From Deltaproteobacteria bacterium (GTDB lineage: Bacteria; Desulfobacterota; Binatia; UBA9968; JAJDTQ01), in contig JAPPNF010000151.1 in assembly GCA_028818755.1 (NCBI GenBank), forward strand, positions 1 to 48,117: 48,117 bases of DNA, given 5' to 3'. A program made the translations under genes and the position numbers. Positions within the stretch are counted from its first letter, which is position 1. Each line of letters starts with the position of its first letter. The notes beneath the pieces are model-generated. The model saw nothing but the letters and a program-made list of their open reading frames with translations, was not told where the DNA came from and did not search any database. Shown here piece after piece: positions 34,173-42,153 of this stretch.

Positions 34173-34196
34173 CGATCCGGCGGGTTAGGAGGCAAG

Positions 34197-35486
34197 ATGA
34201 AGCGAATCGTCCACTACGTGAACCAGTTCTTCGCCGGCCTCGGCGGCGAGGAGAGCGCGGGCTCCCCGCCGGGTGAGCTGGAAGGCGCGGTCGGTCCGGG
34301 GCGGCTGTTGCAGTCGCTCCTGGGGGAGGGAGCCGGCATCGTCGCGACGGTCCACTGCGGCGACGACCACTTCTCCGAGAACGAGGACGAGGCGACGGCC
34401 CGGTTGCTGGAGCTGATGAAGGCGGCGGAGCCGGACCTCCTGTTCGCCGGGCCGGCCTTCGGCTCGGGGCGCTACGGACTGGCGTGCGCGGGAGTGTGCC
34501 GGGCGGTGGACGCCGAGCTGGGCATACCGGTGCTCACAGCCATGTCGCCGTCCAACCCCGGCGCTGACCTGATTCGGAGCGACATCCCGGTGGTCGCGAC
34601 CGGCGAGTCGTCGGGCGACATGCGCGCCGCCCTCGAACGCTCGGCCACAGTCATCGTGAAGCTCCTCACCGGCGAGACCGTGGCGCCGGGCAGCGAGGAG
34701 GGTCTGCTGTCCCGCGGCGGACGCTGGAACACGCGGGTGTCCAAGCGCGCGGCCGAGCGGGCCGTGGACCTGCTGCTGGCCAAGCTCGCGGGCGGTCCCA
34801 TGGAGACGGAGATCCCGCTGCCGCCGTTTCAGGAGATTGAGGCGGCGCCGGGCATCCGCGACCTCGGGCACGCGAAGATCGCGCTGGTCACCACCGGCGG
34901 TCTCGTTCCCCGGGGCAACCCGGACGGCATCAAGTCGTACCTGTCCACCCACTTCGGTTCCTACCACCTCGAGAGTAAGGAGCACCTCGCGGCGGACGAC
35001 TTCGAGTCGGTGCACGGCGGCTTCTTCACCGCGGCGGTGAACGAGGACCCCAACCGGCTGATCCCCCTGGACGTGCTGCGGGACGCAGTGCGCGACGGAT
35101 CCCTGGGCGGGTTGCACGAGTATTTCTATTCCACCACGGGCAACGGCACGCCGGTGGAGACCGCCGCCGACATGGCGCAGGAAATCGCGGCATCGCTGGA
35201 GGAGGACAAGGTCGACGGGGTCATACTCACCTCGGCCTGAGGGACCTGCACTCGCTGCGGCGCAGCGATGGCAAAGGAACTGGAAAGAGCGGGCATCCCC
35301 ACGGTGCACGTGACCAATCTGGTGTCGGTGTCGGAGAACACCGGAGCCAAGCGGATCATGTCGGGAAGGGCGATTCACCATGTGTTCGGGGACCCGTCCC
35401 TGGACGCGGAGGAGGAGCGGCGGCTCCGGCGCCGGCTGGTGGAGGAGGCGCTGGAGATGCTGAAGGAGCAGGAGAACGCGCCCTGA
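34197..35486 (+). CDS. glycine/sarcosine/betaine reductase selenoprotein B (GrdB/GrdF/GrdH-like), with in-frame UGA as selenocysteine
   Basis: 429 residues when TGA at 35238-35240 is read as selenocysteine (U348); clostridial GrdB is 436. Start ATG follows TTAGGAGG. N-terminal KRIVHYVNQFFAGLGGEE, GPGRLLQ, CGDDHFSEN, FAGPAFGSGRYGLACG-type block (here FGSGRYGLACAGVC) and IALVTTGGLVPRGNPD are GrdB hallmarks. The protein before TGA ends VDGVILTSA; after it the frame continues GTCTRCGAAMAKELERAGIP to EQENAP with no further stop, giving the redox motif UxxCxxC (U348, C351, C354) expected of component B. A stem-loop lies just downstream. Cytosolic; reductively cleaves the C-N bond of glycine, sarcosine or betaine-like substrate with GrdE. 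Translating only to 35240 would lose the catalytic motif. TctC follows 70 bp on. Confidence 0.92.
35238..35273 (+). promoter_or_regulatory. selenocysteine UGA and candidate bacterial SECIS hairpin
   Basis: TGA at 35238-35240 is followed by a perfect stem CGCTGC (35253-35258)/GCAGCG (35262-35267) with a three-base loop GGC, 18 bases beyond the UGA. One more A-U pair (35252/35268) and an outer TGC (35247-35249)/GCA (35271-35273) stem extend it across a 2x2 internal loop. Position fits bacterial SECIS elements read by SelB. The loop lacks the usual GU of E. coli, so SelB recognition is inferred. Confidence 0.7.
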
Positions 35487-35500
35487 GCGGCGGTTTACCC

Positions 35501-35529
35501 TTGACATGGGCACCGTAAAGTCGGTTAAT
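35501..35529 (+). promoter_or_regulatory. candidate sigma-70 promoter for the TTT transporter genes
   Basis: TTGACA at 35501-35506 is a perfect -35. GTTAAT at 35524-35529 is a weak -10 with a 17-bp spacer. It lies 14 bp after the selenoprotein stop and 27 bp before the tctC ATG. Confidence 0.45.
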
Positions 35530-35556
35530 CGCACGATCAAACCCAAGGAGGCACGC

Positions 35557-36603
35557 ATGTTTAGACGAATTCTCGTTCTGATGGCAGGGTTGCTGCTGCT
35601 GGCGAGCCCCGCGTGGGGCGACGCGGTGGCGGATTTTTACAAGGGCAAGCAGATCCGTATTGTCGTGGGTTATGGTCCGGGCGGCACCACCGACCTCACC
35701 ACCCGGCTCATCGCGCCGGTGCTGCACAAGTACATTCCCGGCAGTCCCCGGATCGTCGTCCAGAACAAGTCCGGCGGCGGCAGCGCCCTGGCGGCCAATA
35801 CGGTGTTCAACAACGAGCGCAGGGACGGCACCGTGATGGCGGCCATCAGCAGCAGCCTCGTGATGAAGCAGGCTCGCGGCGTGGCCGGGATCAAGTTCGA
35901 CGGCAGAAAGTTCAACTGGGTGGCGAGCGCGTTCCGGGCCAACTCCGCGTGCGCGGTGCGCCTGGATGCGGGCGTGAGCACCTTCGCCGAGGCGGTGAAG
36001 ACCAAGAAGCAGCTTATCGTGTCGAGCTTCGACAAGGGCGGCCTGTCCCACCTCGAGCCGATCTTCTTCAACGCGATCTTCGGCAGCAACTTCAAGGCCG
36101 TCACGGGATTCCCCAGCGGCGGCGCGCAGCGCCTGGCGGTGAAGAACGGCGAGGTCAACGGTTTCTGCACGACGTTCCAGACAATGGCCAGCACCGAGAT
36201 CGCCATGTTCGAGGGTGAGGGGAAGTGCTGCCGGGTCCTGATTATCGCCGGCGAGAAGAAGGCGGACCACCCATTGCTGAAGGGTGTGCCCGCGGCCGAG
36301 GCGCTGGCCAAGGAGCAGGGCAAGAGCAAGGATGAGCTGGCCATGTTGAGGGCGATGAACGCCACCAACCAGATCAGCATCGTCCACACGCTCCCGCCGG
36401 GAGTGCCGAAAGACCGTGTCGAGGCCCTGCGCGACGGCTTTGCCAAGGCGTACAACGACCCGCAGGTCCAGGCGCTGGCCAAGAAGCAGAACCGCAATCT
36501 GCAGCCCAGGCGGGGCGACGGCGTGGCCAAGATCGTCGAGGAGTTGCTCAACACTCCCAAGCCCCTCATGGACAAGATCAAGGCCCTCATCGCGAAGGGC
36601 TAA
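35557..36603 (+). CDS. tripartite tricarboxylate transporter periplasmic binding protein (TctC/Bug family)
   Basis: 348 residues from the ATG at 35557 (CAAGGAGG upstream). Signal peptide RRILVLMAGLLLLASPAWG, probable cleavage before DAVADF. Then the Bug signature KQIRIVVGYGPGGTTDLTTRL (about 31-51), RIVVQNKSGGGSALAAN, and a helical two-domain binding-protein layout to the end. Known: these periplasmic receptors catch carboxylates or other small acids and hand them to the TctA/TctB pair, which follow, so the system is complete. Directly after the selenoprotein gene, so it may import the reductase substrate or precursor, which is only inference. Four Cys (CCR pair near 225 plus others) are unusual for a periplasmic receptor. 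Confidence 0.92.
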   Translation: MFRRILVLMAGLLLLASPAWGDAVADFYKGKQIRIVVGYGPGGTTDLTTRLIAPVLHKYIPGSPRIVVQNKSGGGSALAANTVFNNERRDGTVMAAISSSLVMKQARGVAGIKFDGRKFNWVASAFRANSACAVRLDAGVSTFAEAVKTKKQLIVSSFDKGGLSHLEPIFFNAIFGSNFKAVTGFPSGGAQRLAVKNGEVNGFCTTFQTMASTEIAMFEGEGKCCRVLIIAGEKKADHPLLKGVPAAEALAKEQGKSKDELAMLRAMNATNQISIVHTLPPGVPKDRVEALRDGFAKAYNDPQVQALAKKQNRNLQPRRGDGVAKIVEELLNTPKPLMDKIKALIAKG

Positions 36604-36724
36604 AGACGGACGGCGTGCCGTCGAATCAACCACGGGCGATACCGGGATCCGGTCCGCGTCCGCCGCTGGCGGTCGCGGGCCGGGCTCCGCTCTCCGAACC
36701 TTGCCTGAAACTTAAACTCTGACC

Positions 36725-36889
36725 CTAGTGTCCTGTCTCACAAATAGCGTTATGAATCTGCGGGTCCTTTTCGCCGTCGGCTGCGTTGCTCTTCCTCGCG
36801 TGGTGCTCGCCACTGCTCGTCATCGCGCCTTGCCGACGACAAAAATGCCCTCGCAGCTTCATAACGCTATTTGTGAGACAGGACACTAG
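36725..36889. mobile_element. 165-bp MITE-like palindromic element
   Basis: The ends are a perfect 32-bp inverted repeat: it starts CTAGTGTCCTGTCTCACAAA (36725) and ends with the exact inverse TTTGTGAGACAGGACACTAG (36889). The arms extend imperfectly inward (CTGCGGGTCC and GGGCATTTTT regions, GCCGTCGGC and GCCGACGAC) to about 57 bp each around a short centre. No transposase is encoded. The CTAG at both ends is palindromic and may be part of the repeat or a target duplication. It lies between tctC and tctA; the 321-bp gap 36604-36924 holds nothing else recognisable. Confidence 0.85.
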
Positions 36890-36924
36890 AACCGCGAGCC
36901 GACCGCTCCCGTTGCCACGACACC

Positions 36925-38421
36925 ATGCTGGAAGCCTTCATCACAGGACTGCTCCAGGTATTCGATCAGACCACGTTCCTGTTGATGGTGATCGGCATCT
37001 TCCTGGGGTTCATCGTCGGCATCCTGCCCGGCATCGGCAGCCCCGGGGCGGTGGCTCTCATGCTGCCGTTCATCTTCGAGATGGACCCGGTGCAGGCGTT
37101 CGCGTTCCTGCTCGGGATGTACGCGGTCACCGGCACCACCGGCGACATCACCTCGATCCTGTTCGGCGTGCCCGGGGAGGTGGTATCCACCGCCACCATC
37201 ATCGACGGCCACCCCATGGCCAAAAAGGGCGAGGCCGGCCGCGCCCTGGGCGCCGCGCTCATGAGCTCGCTGGTGGGCGCCATCGTCGGCGCCTTCTCGC
37301 TGGCCGCCGCCATTCCCATCGTCACCCCGCTGGTGCTGTCCTTCAAGTCGCCGGAGTTCTTCTCGCTGGCGATCCTGGGGATCTGCTTTCTCGCGGCGCT
37401 GAGCGGCGACAACAAGCTCAAGGGGGTGCTGGCCGGCGGTCTGGGCCTCGTGCTGTCCACCGTCGGCCTGGACTACCAGGAGAACATCGAGCGCTATACC
37501 TTCGGCCTCGTGAACCTGTGGGAAGGGGTCGGCCTCATCGCCGCGGCCGTGGGGCTGTTCGCCGTGCCGGAGATCGTGGAGCTGTGGGTCAAGGGCTCCG
37601 CCATCGCCGAAGCCAAGGTGGGCAAGCTGGGGGGCGTTTGGCAGGGGGTCAAGGACACCTTCATCCACATCGGCATCACCGTCCGCTGCAGCATGATCGG
37701 CACCTTCTTCGGACTCGTTCCCGGAGTGAGCGCCGCGCTGTCCCAGTGGGTGTCCTACGCCCACGCGGTGCAGAGCACCAGAGACAAAAGCGGCTTCGGC
37801 AAGGGCGACGTGCGCGGGGTCCTGGGGCCGGGCGCGGCCAACAACTCGGGCATCGGCGCCGCCATGATCCCGACGGTGGCCTTCGGCGTGCCCGGCAGCG
37901 CCACCACCGCCATTCTGCTGGGCGCCTTCATCATCCAGGGGTTGCAGCCCGGGCCGAAGATGCTCACAGAGCATCTGGCCCTGACCTTCTCGTTCGTCTG
38001 GCTCATCGTCATCTCGAACATCATCACCGTGGCGCTGTGCCTGCTGTTCCTGAACCATCTGGCCAAGATCACCCAGGTCCGCGGATCGCTGCTGATTCCG
38101 TCGCTGTTCATGCTCATCTTCCTGGCGGGATTCGCCAACACCGGTTCCTACTTCGCCATGGCCACCACGCTGGTGTTCGGAGTGATGGGCGTGATCATGG
38201 TGAACCACGGCTGGCCGCGCCCGCCGCTGGTGCTGGGGCTGGTGCTGGGGTCGCTGGTGGAGCGGAACCTGTTCATCTCCTACGAGATCTACGGGCTTTG
38301 GTTCCTGACGCGACCCATCGTCATGGTGACCTTCGGGATCGCCCTGGTCGTGATCTTCCTGCCCGGGTTGCAGGACTGGATGGCGAAGCGGGCGCGGCTT
38401 CAGGAGGAGCCGGGTGCGTAA
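36925..38421 (+). CDS. tripartite tricarboxylate transporter large permease (TctA family)
   Basis: 498 residues, typical of TctA. Hydrophobic with about eleven to twelve spans. Family motifs: GFIVGILPGIGSPGAVALMLPF (about 30-51, the PGIG motif), GMYAVTGTTGDITSILFGVPGE (about 68-89), and the second-half repeat TFFGLVPGVSAALSQWVSYA with AFGVPGSATTAILLGAFIIQGLQPGPKM. This is the inner-membrane channel for cation-driven uptake with TctB and TctC. No good ribosome site precedes the ATG, and the MITE-like element lies 35 bp upstream, so the element may have replaced or altered the natural leader. TctB overlaps its end by 8 bp. Confidence 0.95.
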   Translation: MLEAFITGLLQVFDQTTFLLMVIGIFLGFIVGILPGIGSPGAVALMLPFIFEMDPVQAFAFLLGMYAVTGTTGDITSILFGVPGEVVSTATIIDGHPMAKKGEAGRALGAALMSSLVGAIVGAFSLAAAIPIVTPLVLSFKSPEFFSLAILGICFLAALSGDNKLKGVLAGGLGLVLSTVGLDYQENIERYTFGLVNLWEGVGLIAAAVGLFAVPEIVELWVKGSAIAEAKVGKLGGVWQGVKDTFIHIGITVRCSMIGTFFGLVPGVSAALSQWVSYAHAVQSTRDKSGFGKGDVRGVLGPGAANNSGIGAAMIPTVAFGVPGSATTAILLGAFIIQGLQPGPKMLTEHLALTFSFVWLIVISNIITVALCLLFLNHLAKITQVRGSLLIPSLFMLIFLAGFANTGSYFAMATTLVFGVMGVIMVNHGWPRPPLVLGLVLGSLVERNLFISYEIYGLWFLTRPIVMVTFGIALVVIFLPGLQDWMAKRARLQEEPGA

Positions 38422-38959
38422 CCGGACGGATGTCGTCATCGGCGTGCTGCTGGTGACGCTCCTCTCCTGGGCGGTGTGGGAGGCGCAGCAGTGGCCGGCG
38501 CGCACGCGGTTCTTCCCGCTGGCCATCGGCTATCCGGTGTTGGCCATGGCGGTGATGCACCTCGCCTACAGCCTGTGGCTGGGGCTCCGGCCGCTCAGGT
38601 TCGCGCAGGGTCCGGCCGCGCCCGAGCCGGCGGCGGAGGCCGGGATCGTGGTGGAGCCGGCGGTGGTGCGCCGGCGCACGTTGGAGATCTCCTTCTGGGC
38701 CGTGACTTTCGCCGTAGGGCTGTATCTCCTGGGGTTCAAGGTGGGCGGGCTAATCATCCCGACGATCTTCCTCCGCTATCAGGCCAACGAGCTATGGCGC
38801 ACCAGCCTTCTCTACAGTCTGGGCGTGTACGTCTTTTTCAAGATCGGGCTGGAGGAGGCTCTTTCATTTCCGTTGCCCGCGGGCCAAATCGCCTTCGGCC
38901 TGGGCCTCTACTCCTTCGATTCCTACCTGATCGACCCGGTTCTGAACCTGTTCCGGTGA
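38414..38959 (+). CDS. tripartite tricarboxylate transporter small permease (TctB family)
   Basis: 181 residues from a GTG that overlaps the tctA stop by 8 bp, a standard coupling in these operons. Four hydrophobic helices: VVIGVLLVTLLSWAVWEAQQ at the start, a second at about 36-60, a pair at 93-145 (SFWAVTFAVGLYLLGFKVGG; LYSLGVYVFFKIGLEEAL), followed by a PLPAG motif that closes the family. A variable linker (about 65-85) is Ala/Pro-rich. Small and weakly conserved, as usual for TctB; identity rests mainly on position and topology. Completes the C-A-B transporter set. Confidence 0.88.
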   Translation: MRNRTDVVIGVLLVTLLSWAVWEAQQWPARTRFFPLAIGYPVLAMAVMHLAYSLWLGLRPLRFAQGPAAPEPAAEAGIVVEPAVVRRRTLEISFWAVTFAVGLYLLGFKVGGLIIPTIFLRYQANELWRTSLLYSLGVYVFFKIGLEEALSFPLPAGQIAFGLGLYSFDSYLIDPVLNLFR

Positions 38960-38994
38960 GGGTCCCCGCACCCGGAGATTTGGGCGGAATCACG

Positions 38995-40188
38995 ATGTCC
39001 GGCGCTCTCAAGGATAAGTTTGCCATTGTCGGTCTAGGGCTGCTCGCGGGCCGGTTCGAGGACCGAAGCTTTCGGACGCTCCAGACAGAGGCCGCCAGAC
39101 TCGCCATCGAGGACGCCGGCCTTGCGGTAAACGACGTCGACGGCGCGGTCGATCTCAAGATCGCACCCGGCGCGGGAGACGTTCCGTCCCCGACCGATGC
39201 CTTTCCACGCGTCCTCGGCCTGCCGTGCCGCATGTTCTTCCAGGTTGCCCGTGGCGGCACCGCCAGCATCGTCGGCATTGTCGCGGCTACCAAGTTTCTC
39301 GAACTCGGCATGGCCAACTATGTCGTGCTCGCGTCGGGAACGAAGGATTACTCGCGCAGCCGGGTTGCGCGGCGAACGGGCAATACCAGCATCGGGGTCA
39401 TCGAAAGAGCGGGCTATTGGGGGAAGCCGTTCGGCGATCTGGCGGCGATGAGTCACCACACGTTCTTTGCCGCGCGCCACATGCACGAGTTCGGCACGAA
39501 AAAGGAGCAGTTCGGCGAGATTTCCGTGGCGATCCGCGGTTGGGCCCAATCCAACCCGTTGGCGCAGTTCTACGATCGGCCGCTGACGCTGTCCGAATAC
39601 ATGGACGCGCCGCCGCTCGTCTGGCCCTACAACATCTTCGACGCTTGCGTCGTGAGCGACGGTGGTTTCGCCATCGTCCTGACAACCGCCGAGCGGGCGA
39701 AGGACCTGGCACGCAAACCCATCCATGTTTCGGGCGCGGGCGTGGGGGAGGCCATGGGGCAGCTCTGGTGGGACAAAGCCAACTACACGCGCCTTGCCGT
39801 GCAAACCGCCAGGGAAACCGCCTTCCGTGAAGCGGAGATCGACCTCAAGGATATCGATTTCGCGGGGCTCTATGACTGTTTTACCGCCGAGGTGCTGTTC
39901 CAGCTAGAGGATTACGGGTGGTGCAAGAAGGGTGAAGGTGGCGCTTTTGTCGAGGGTGGGCGTATCGGCCCCGGGGGCGAGGTCGCGATCAATACAAGCG
40001 GCGGACTCCTGTCCGCGTATCATCTGGGCGAGCAGACTCATGTCGCGGAGGCCATCATGCAGCTCCGCGGCGAAGCCGGAGAGCGGCAGGTAAAAGACGC
40101 GAGAATCGGTTTGGTGACGGGCCACGGCGGCGAGATCCTTTCGCCCGGGATGTGCTCGACCCATGCCTGCATGATCCTGAGCAACTGA
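38995..40188 (+). CDS. thiolase-like protein (lipid-transfer/SCPx-type), active-site Cys missing
   Basis: 397 residues from the ATG at 38995. The thiolase fold is clear: KFAIVGLGLLAGRFEDRS at the N-terminus, VVLASGTKDYSRSR, DACVVSDGGFAIVLTTAERA, DFAGLYDCFTAEVLFQLEDYG, INTSGGLLSAYHLGE and LVTGHGGEILSPGM near the C-terminus. In real thiolases the nucleophilic Cys follows a short V-x-x stretch; here the matching loop is QVARGGTASIVG, with Gly87 in that place. So classical acyl transfer is unlikely; related partners of DUF35 proteins act as aldolases or CoA-ester lyases in steroid side-chain breakdown. The DUF35 gene follows 21 bp later, the usual pairing. Confidence 0.9.
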   Translation: MSGALKDKFAIVGLGLLAGRFEDRSFRTLQTEAARLAIEDAGLAVNDVDGAVDLKIAPGAGDVPSPTDAFPRVLGLPCRMFFQVARGGTASIVGIVAATKFLELGMANYVVLASGTKDYSRSRVARRTGNTSIGVIERAGYWGKPFGDLAAMSHHTFFAARHMHEFGTKKEQFGEISVAIRGWAQSNPLAQFYDRPLTLSEYMDAPPLVWPYNIFDACVVSDGGFAIVLTTAERAKDLARKPIHVSGAGVGEAMGQLWWDKANYTRLAVQTARETAFREAEIDLKDIDFAGLYDCFTAEVLFQLEDYGWCKKGEGGAFVEGGRIGPGGEVAINTSGGLLSAYHLGEQTHVAEAIMQLRGEAGERQVKDARIGLVTGHGGEILSPGMCSTHACMILSN

Positions 40189-40209
40189 AGTTTACGTCGA
40201 GTGGAGCCG

Positions 40210-40629
40210 ATGAACATGTCCGCGTCCTACCCGAAGCCCTCTATCGATGAGGACAACAAGCCCTTCTGGGACGCGATCCAGGATCGAAAGTTCGTGCTGA
40301 TGCAATGCCGGGAGTGCGGCGCCTGGTATTGGCCGGCGGCCTACTGTCGCAATCACGCCAACCAACCCTTTTACGGCAGCCTCGAATGGCGCGAGGCGTC
40401 GGGCCGCGGCAAGGTCTTCGCATACAACGTGCATCATCGGGCCTTCGATCCGGCTTTCAAGACTGATCTACCCTATGTCTATGCCTTGATCGAGCTTGAG
40501 GAAGGCCCGATGTTCGGCACGAACATCGTGGACTGCGAGCCGGGCGAAGTCTCGATCGGGATGGACGTGGAGGTCCGTTTTATCGAACGGGGCGGCGCCG
40601 TGTTGCCGGTCTTCGTGCCTAAAGGCTGA
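40210..40629 (+). CDS. Zn-ribbon OB-fold protein (DUF35 family)
   Basis: 139 residues from the ATG at 40210 (GGAG upstream); a GTG at 40201 and an ATG at 40216 are alternatives. N-terminal helices PFWDAIQDRKFVLMQC lead into a zinc ribbon, then an OB-fold strand set (WREASGRGKVFAYNVHHRAF ... PYVYALIELEEGPMFGTNIV). The ribbon has CxxC at Cys33/Cys36, Cys46 and His49 (in the shorter numbering from MNMSA) in place of the usual fourth Cys. Known partners are thiolase-like proteins with which DUF35 forms heterodimers or larger complexes for acyl-CoA chemistry; the gene directly before it is such a partner. A cytosolic subunit, not an enzyme by itself. Confidence 0.9.
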   Translation: MNMSASYPKPSIDEDNKPFWDAIQDRKFVLMQCRECGAWYWPAAYCRNHANQPFYGSLEWREASGRGKVFAYNVHHRAFDPAFKTDLPYVYALIELEEGPMFGTNIVDCEPGEVSIGMDVEVRFIERGGAVLPVFVPKG

Positions 40630-40659
40630 GGCGGCGCTTCCCGTCACTCGACAGACAGC

Positions 40660-40875
40660 TTATCCGAAGAATGACTTGATCAGCAAAGAAATGACACCTG
40701 TCAAGCACGCGCCGCTCATCCATTTCCCGACCACCAGCTCCCGCTCGAGCCGCGCAATATCGGCCTTGGTCGCCAGAGTCTCTTCCGACATCGCCTGAGC
40801 GGCTGCGCGGGCTTTCTCTTCCGGGGCCCCGGCCGACCTCAAGGCATCATACAGTTCGGTCATCATCATGCTCAT
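40660..40875 (-). CDS. small coiled-coil membrane protein (CCDC90/DUF1640-like)
   Basis: 71 residues. The N-terminal half MTELYDALRSAGAPEEKARA is a pattern of short alpha-helical proteins, followed by ATKADIARLERELVVGKW, matching the CCDC90/DUF1640 family coiled coil, and a single C-terminal membrane helix MSGACLTGVISLLIKSFFG. The usual family member has a longer coiled coil; this one is a short form. Often encoded on its own as here, in the opposite direction to the operon ending at 40629. Function is not known. Start is uncertain among the clustered Met codons. Confidence 0.75.
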   Translation of the reverse strand: MSMMMTELYDALRSAGAPEEKARAAAQAMSEETLATKADIARLERELVVGKWMSGACLTGVISLLIKSFFG

Positions 40876-40950
40876 CCCAAGGATATTCGCAAGAATTATA
40901 CCATCCGTTCGGGTTCGGGCAAGCCTCGTGTGCCCCTGTCGGGTCCGAGC

Positions 40951-42150
40951 CTATTCATGGCGCCGGGCCGCCGCCTCCACCGCCTCCATCACCCTCAGCA
41001 GGTTGCCGCCCCACAGTTGCGCGATCTGCTCCTCGCCGTAGCCCCGGCGCACCAGCTCGACGGTGACGTTGAGGGTGTCGCGGGCGTTGTCCCAGCCGGC
41101 GATGCCCCCGCCGCCGTTGAAGTCCGATGCCATGCCCACGTGGTCGATGCCGATGAGATTGACCGCGTAGTCGATGTGATCGGCGAAGTCGCTCACCGAC
41201 GCCTTGGGCCACTTGGCGTCGATCTCCTGCCGGCGGGCATTCCAGGCGTCGCGCTTCTCGTCGCTCAGCCGCTCGAAGTCGACGAACCCCTTGGTCCCCA
41301 TCTCCGTCCTCAGCGCGCGGAACGCCGCCTGCCTCTCGCCTGACACCGGCCGCAGGTAGGCGTCGAAGGCCACCATCTGGGCCACGCCGCCGTTGTCCCG
41401 AAGCGCCGTAAGCGCTTCGTCGGACAGATTGCGCGGGTGCTCGTAGACACCCTTCACGCTGGAATGGGAGGCGATCACCGGCGCCCGGGAGGCCCGGATG
41501 GCGTCCAGCGCGGTGGTCATGGCCGCGTGGGAGATGTCCACCATGATCCCCAGGTCGTTGGCGCGCCCGACCGCTGCGCGGCCGAAATCCGTGAGGCCGC
41601 CGTGCTCCGTGGGCGGGTCCTTGAGGCGAGGGTAGGGCACCGCCGAGTCGCCCAGGTCGTTGTGGCCGTTGTGGAGCAGGCCCAGGTAGCGCGCGCCGAA
41701 GTCGTAGTAGGTGTCCAGGATCCGCAGGTCGTGGCCCAGGGCATGGCCGTTCTCGATGCCGATGAGCGCCGCAAGCCGTCCTCCACCGCGAATGCGTCGC
41801 ACGTCCGCGGCCGTGCGCGCCAGACTGATGATGTCCGGATATTGCACGTCGGTCATGCGGCGGATGGCCGCGAACCTGGTGAAGGCGTCCGCCATGGCCC
41901 GGGCATATCCCGCCACGTTGCGCTCGCCTTGCCCCACGTAGACGATGAAGAAGACCGCGTCCAGCCCGCCCCGCTCCATCCCAACCAAGTCGATCTGCCC
42001 GCGTCCCTTCTTCGCTTCCTTGGGGTCGTAGCTCTCGGTGCCGAAGTCGGTCGGGATGTCCACGTGGGTGTCCACGGTGAGGACACGGGAGTGGATGTCT
42101 GCGGCGCGGGCCAGAAGTTCGGCGCTGGTGTCTGCGGGTAAGGAATTCAC
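40951..42150 (-). CDS. membrane dipeptidase-type (renal dipeptidase, M19) metallopeptidase
   Basis: 399 residues, complete. M19 zinc ligands are visible in order: VDTHVDIP (His29, Asp31), LIGIENGHALG (bridging Glu), VDISHAA (His), IASHSS (His) and IDHVGMASDFNGGGG (Asp). Other family blocks: YLGLLHNGHNDLGDS. Despite the family name no N-terminal signal peptide or anchor is seen, so cytosolic. The family cleaves dipeptides and some beta-lactams, including D-amino-acid-containing dipeptides. The start ATG overlaps the frame of the small antitoxin-like gene region upstream at 42154 with only a few bases between, so the two could be co-transcribed. Confidence 0.95.
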   Translation of the reverse strand: MNSLPADTSAELLARAADIHSRVLTVDTHVDIPTDFGTESYDPKEAKKGRGQIDLVGMERGGLDAVFFIVYVGQGERNVAGYARAMADAFTRFAAIRRMTDVQYPDIISLARTAADVRRIRGGGRLAALIGIENGHALGHDLRILDTYYDFGARYLGLLHNGHNDLGDSAVPYPRLKDPPTEHGGLTDFGRAAVGRANDLGIMVDISHAAMTTALDAIRASRAPVIASHSSVKGVYEHPRNLSDEALTALRDNGGVAQMVAFDAYLRPVSGERQAAFRALRTEMGTKGFVDFERLSDEKRDAWNARRQEIDAKWPKASVSDFADHIDYAVNLIGIDHVGMASDFNGGGGIAGWDNARDTLNVTVELVRRGYGEEQIAQLWGGNLLRVMEAVEAAARRHE

Positions 42151-42153
42151 AGG

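Noticed and set aside
35268..35486. Separate 72-residue gene after the reductase
   Set aside because: It is in frame with the reductase past the UGA and is the C-terminal end of the selenoprotein.
34185..35558. 457-codon minus-strand frame opposite the selenoprotein gene
   Set aside because: Low-complexity shadow; the plus strand carries clear GrdB motifs.
36886..38526. 546-codon minus-strand frame
   Set aside because: Antisense of tctA/tctB; His/Asp/Glu-rich with no family resemblance.
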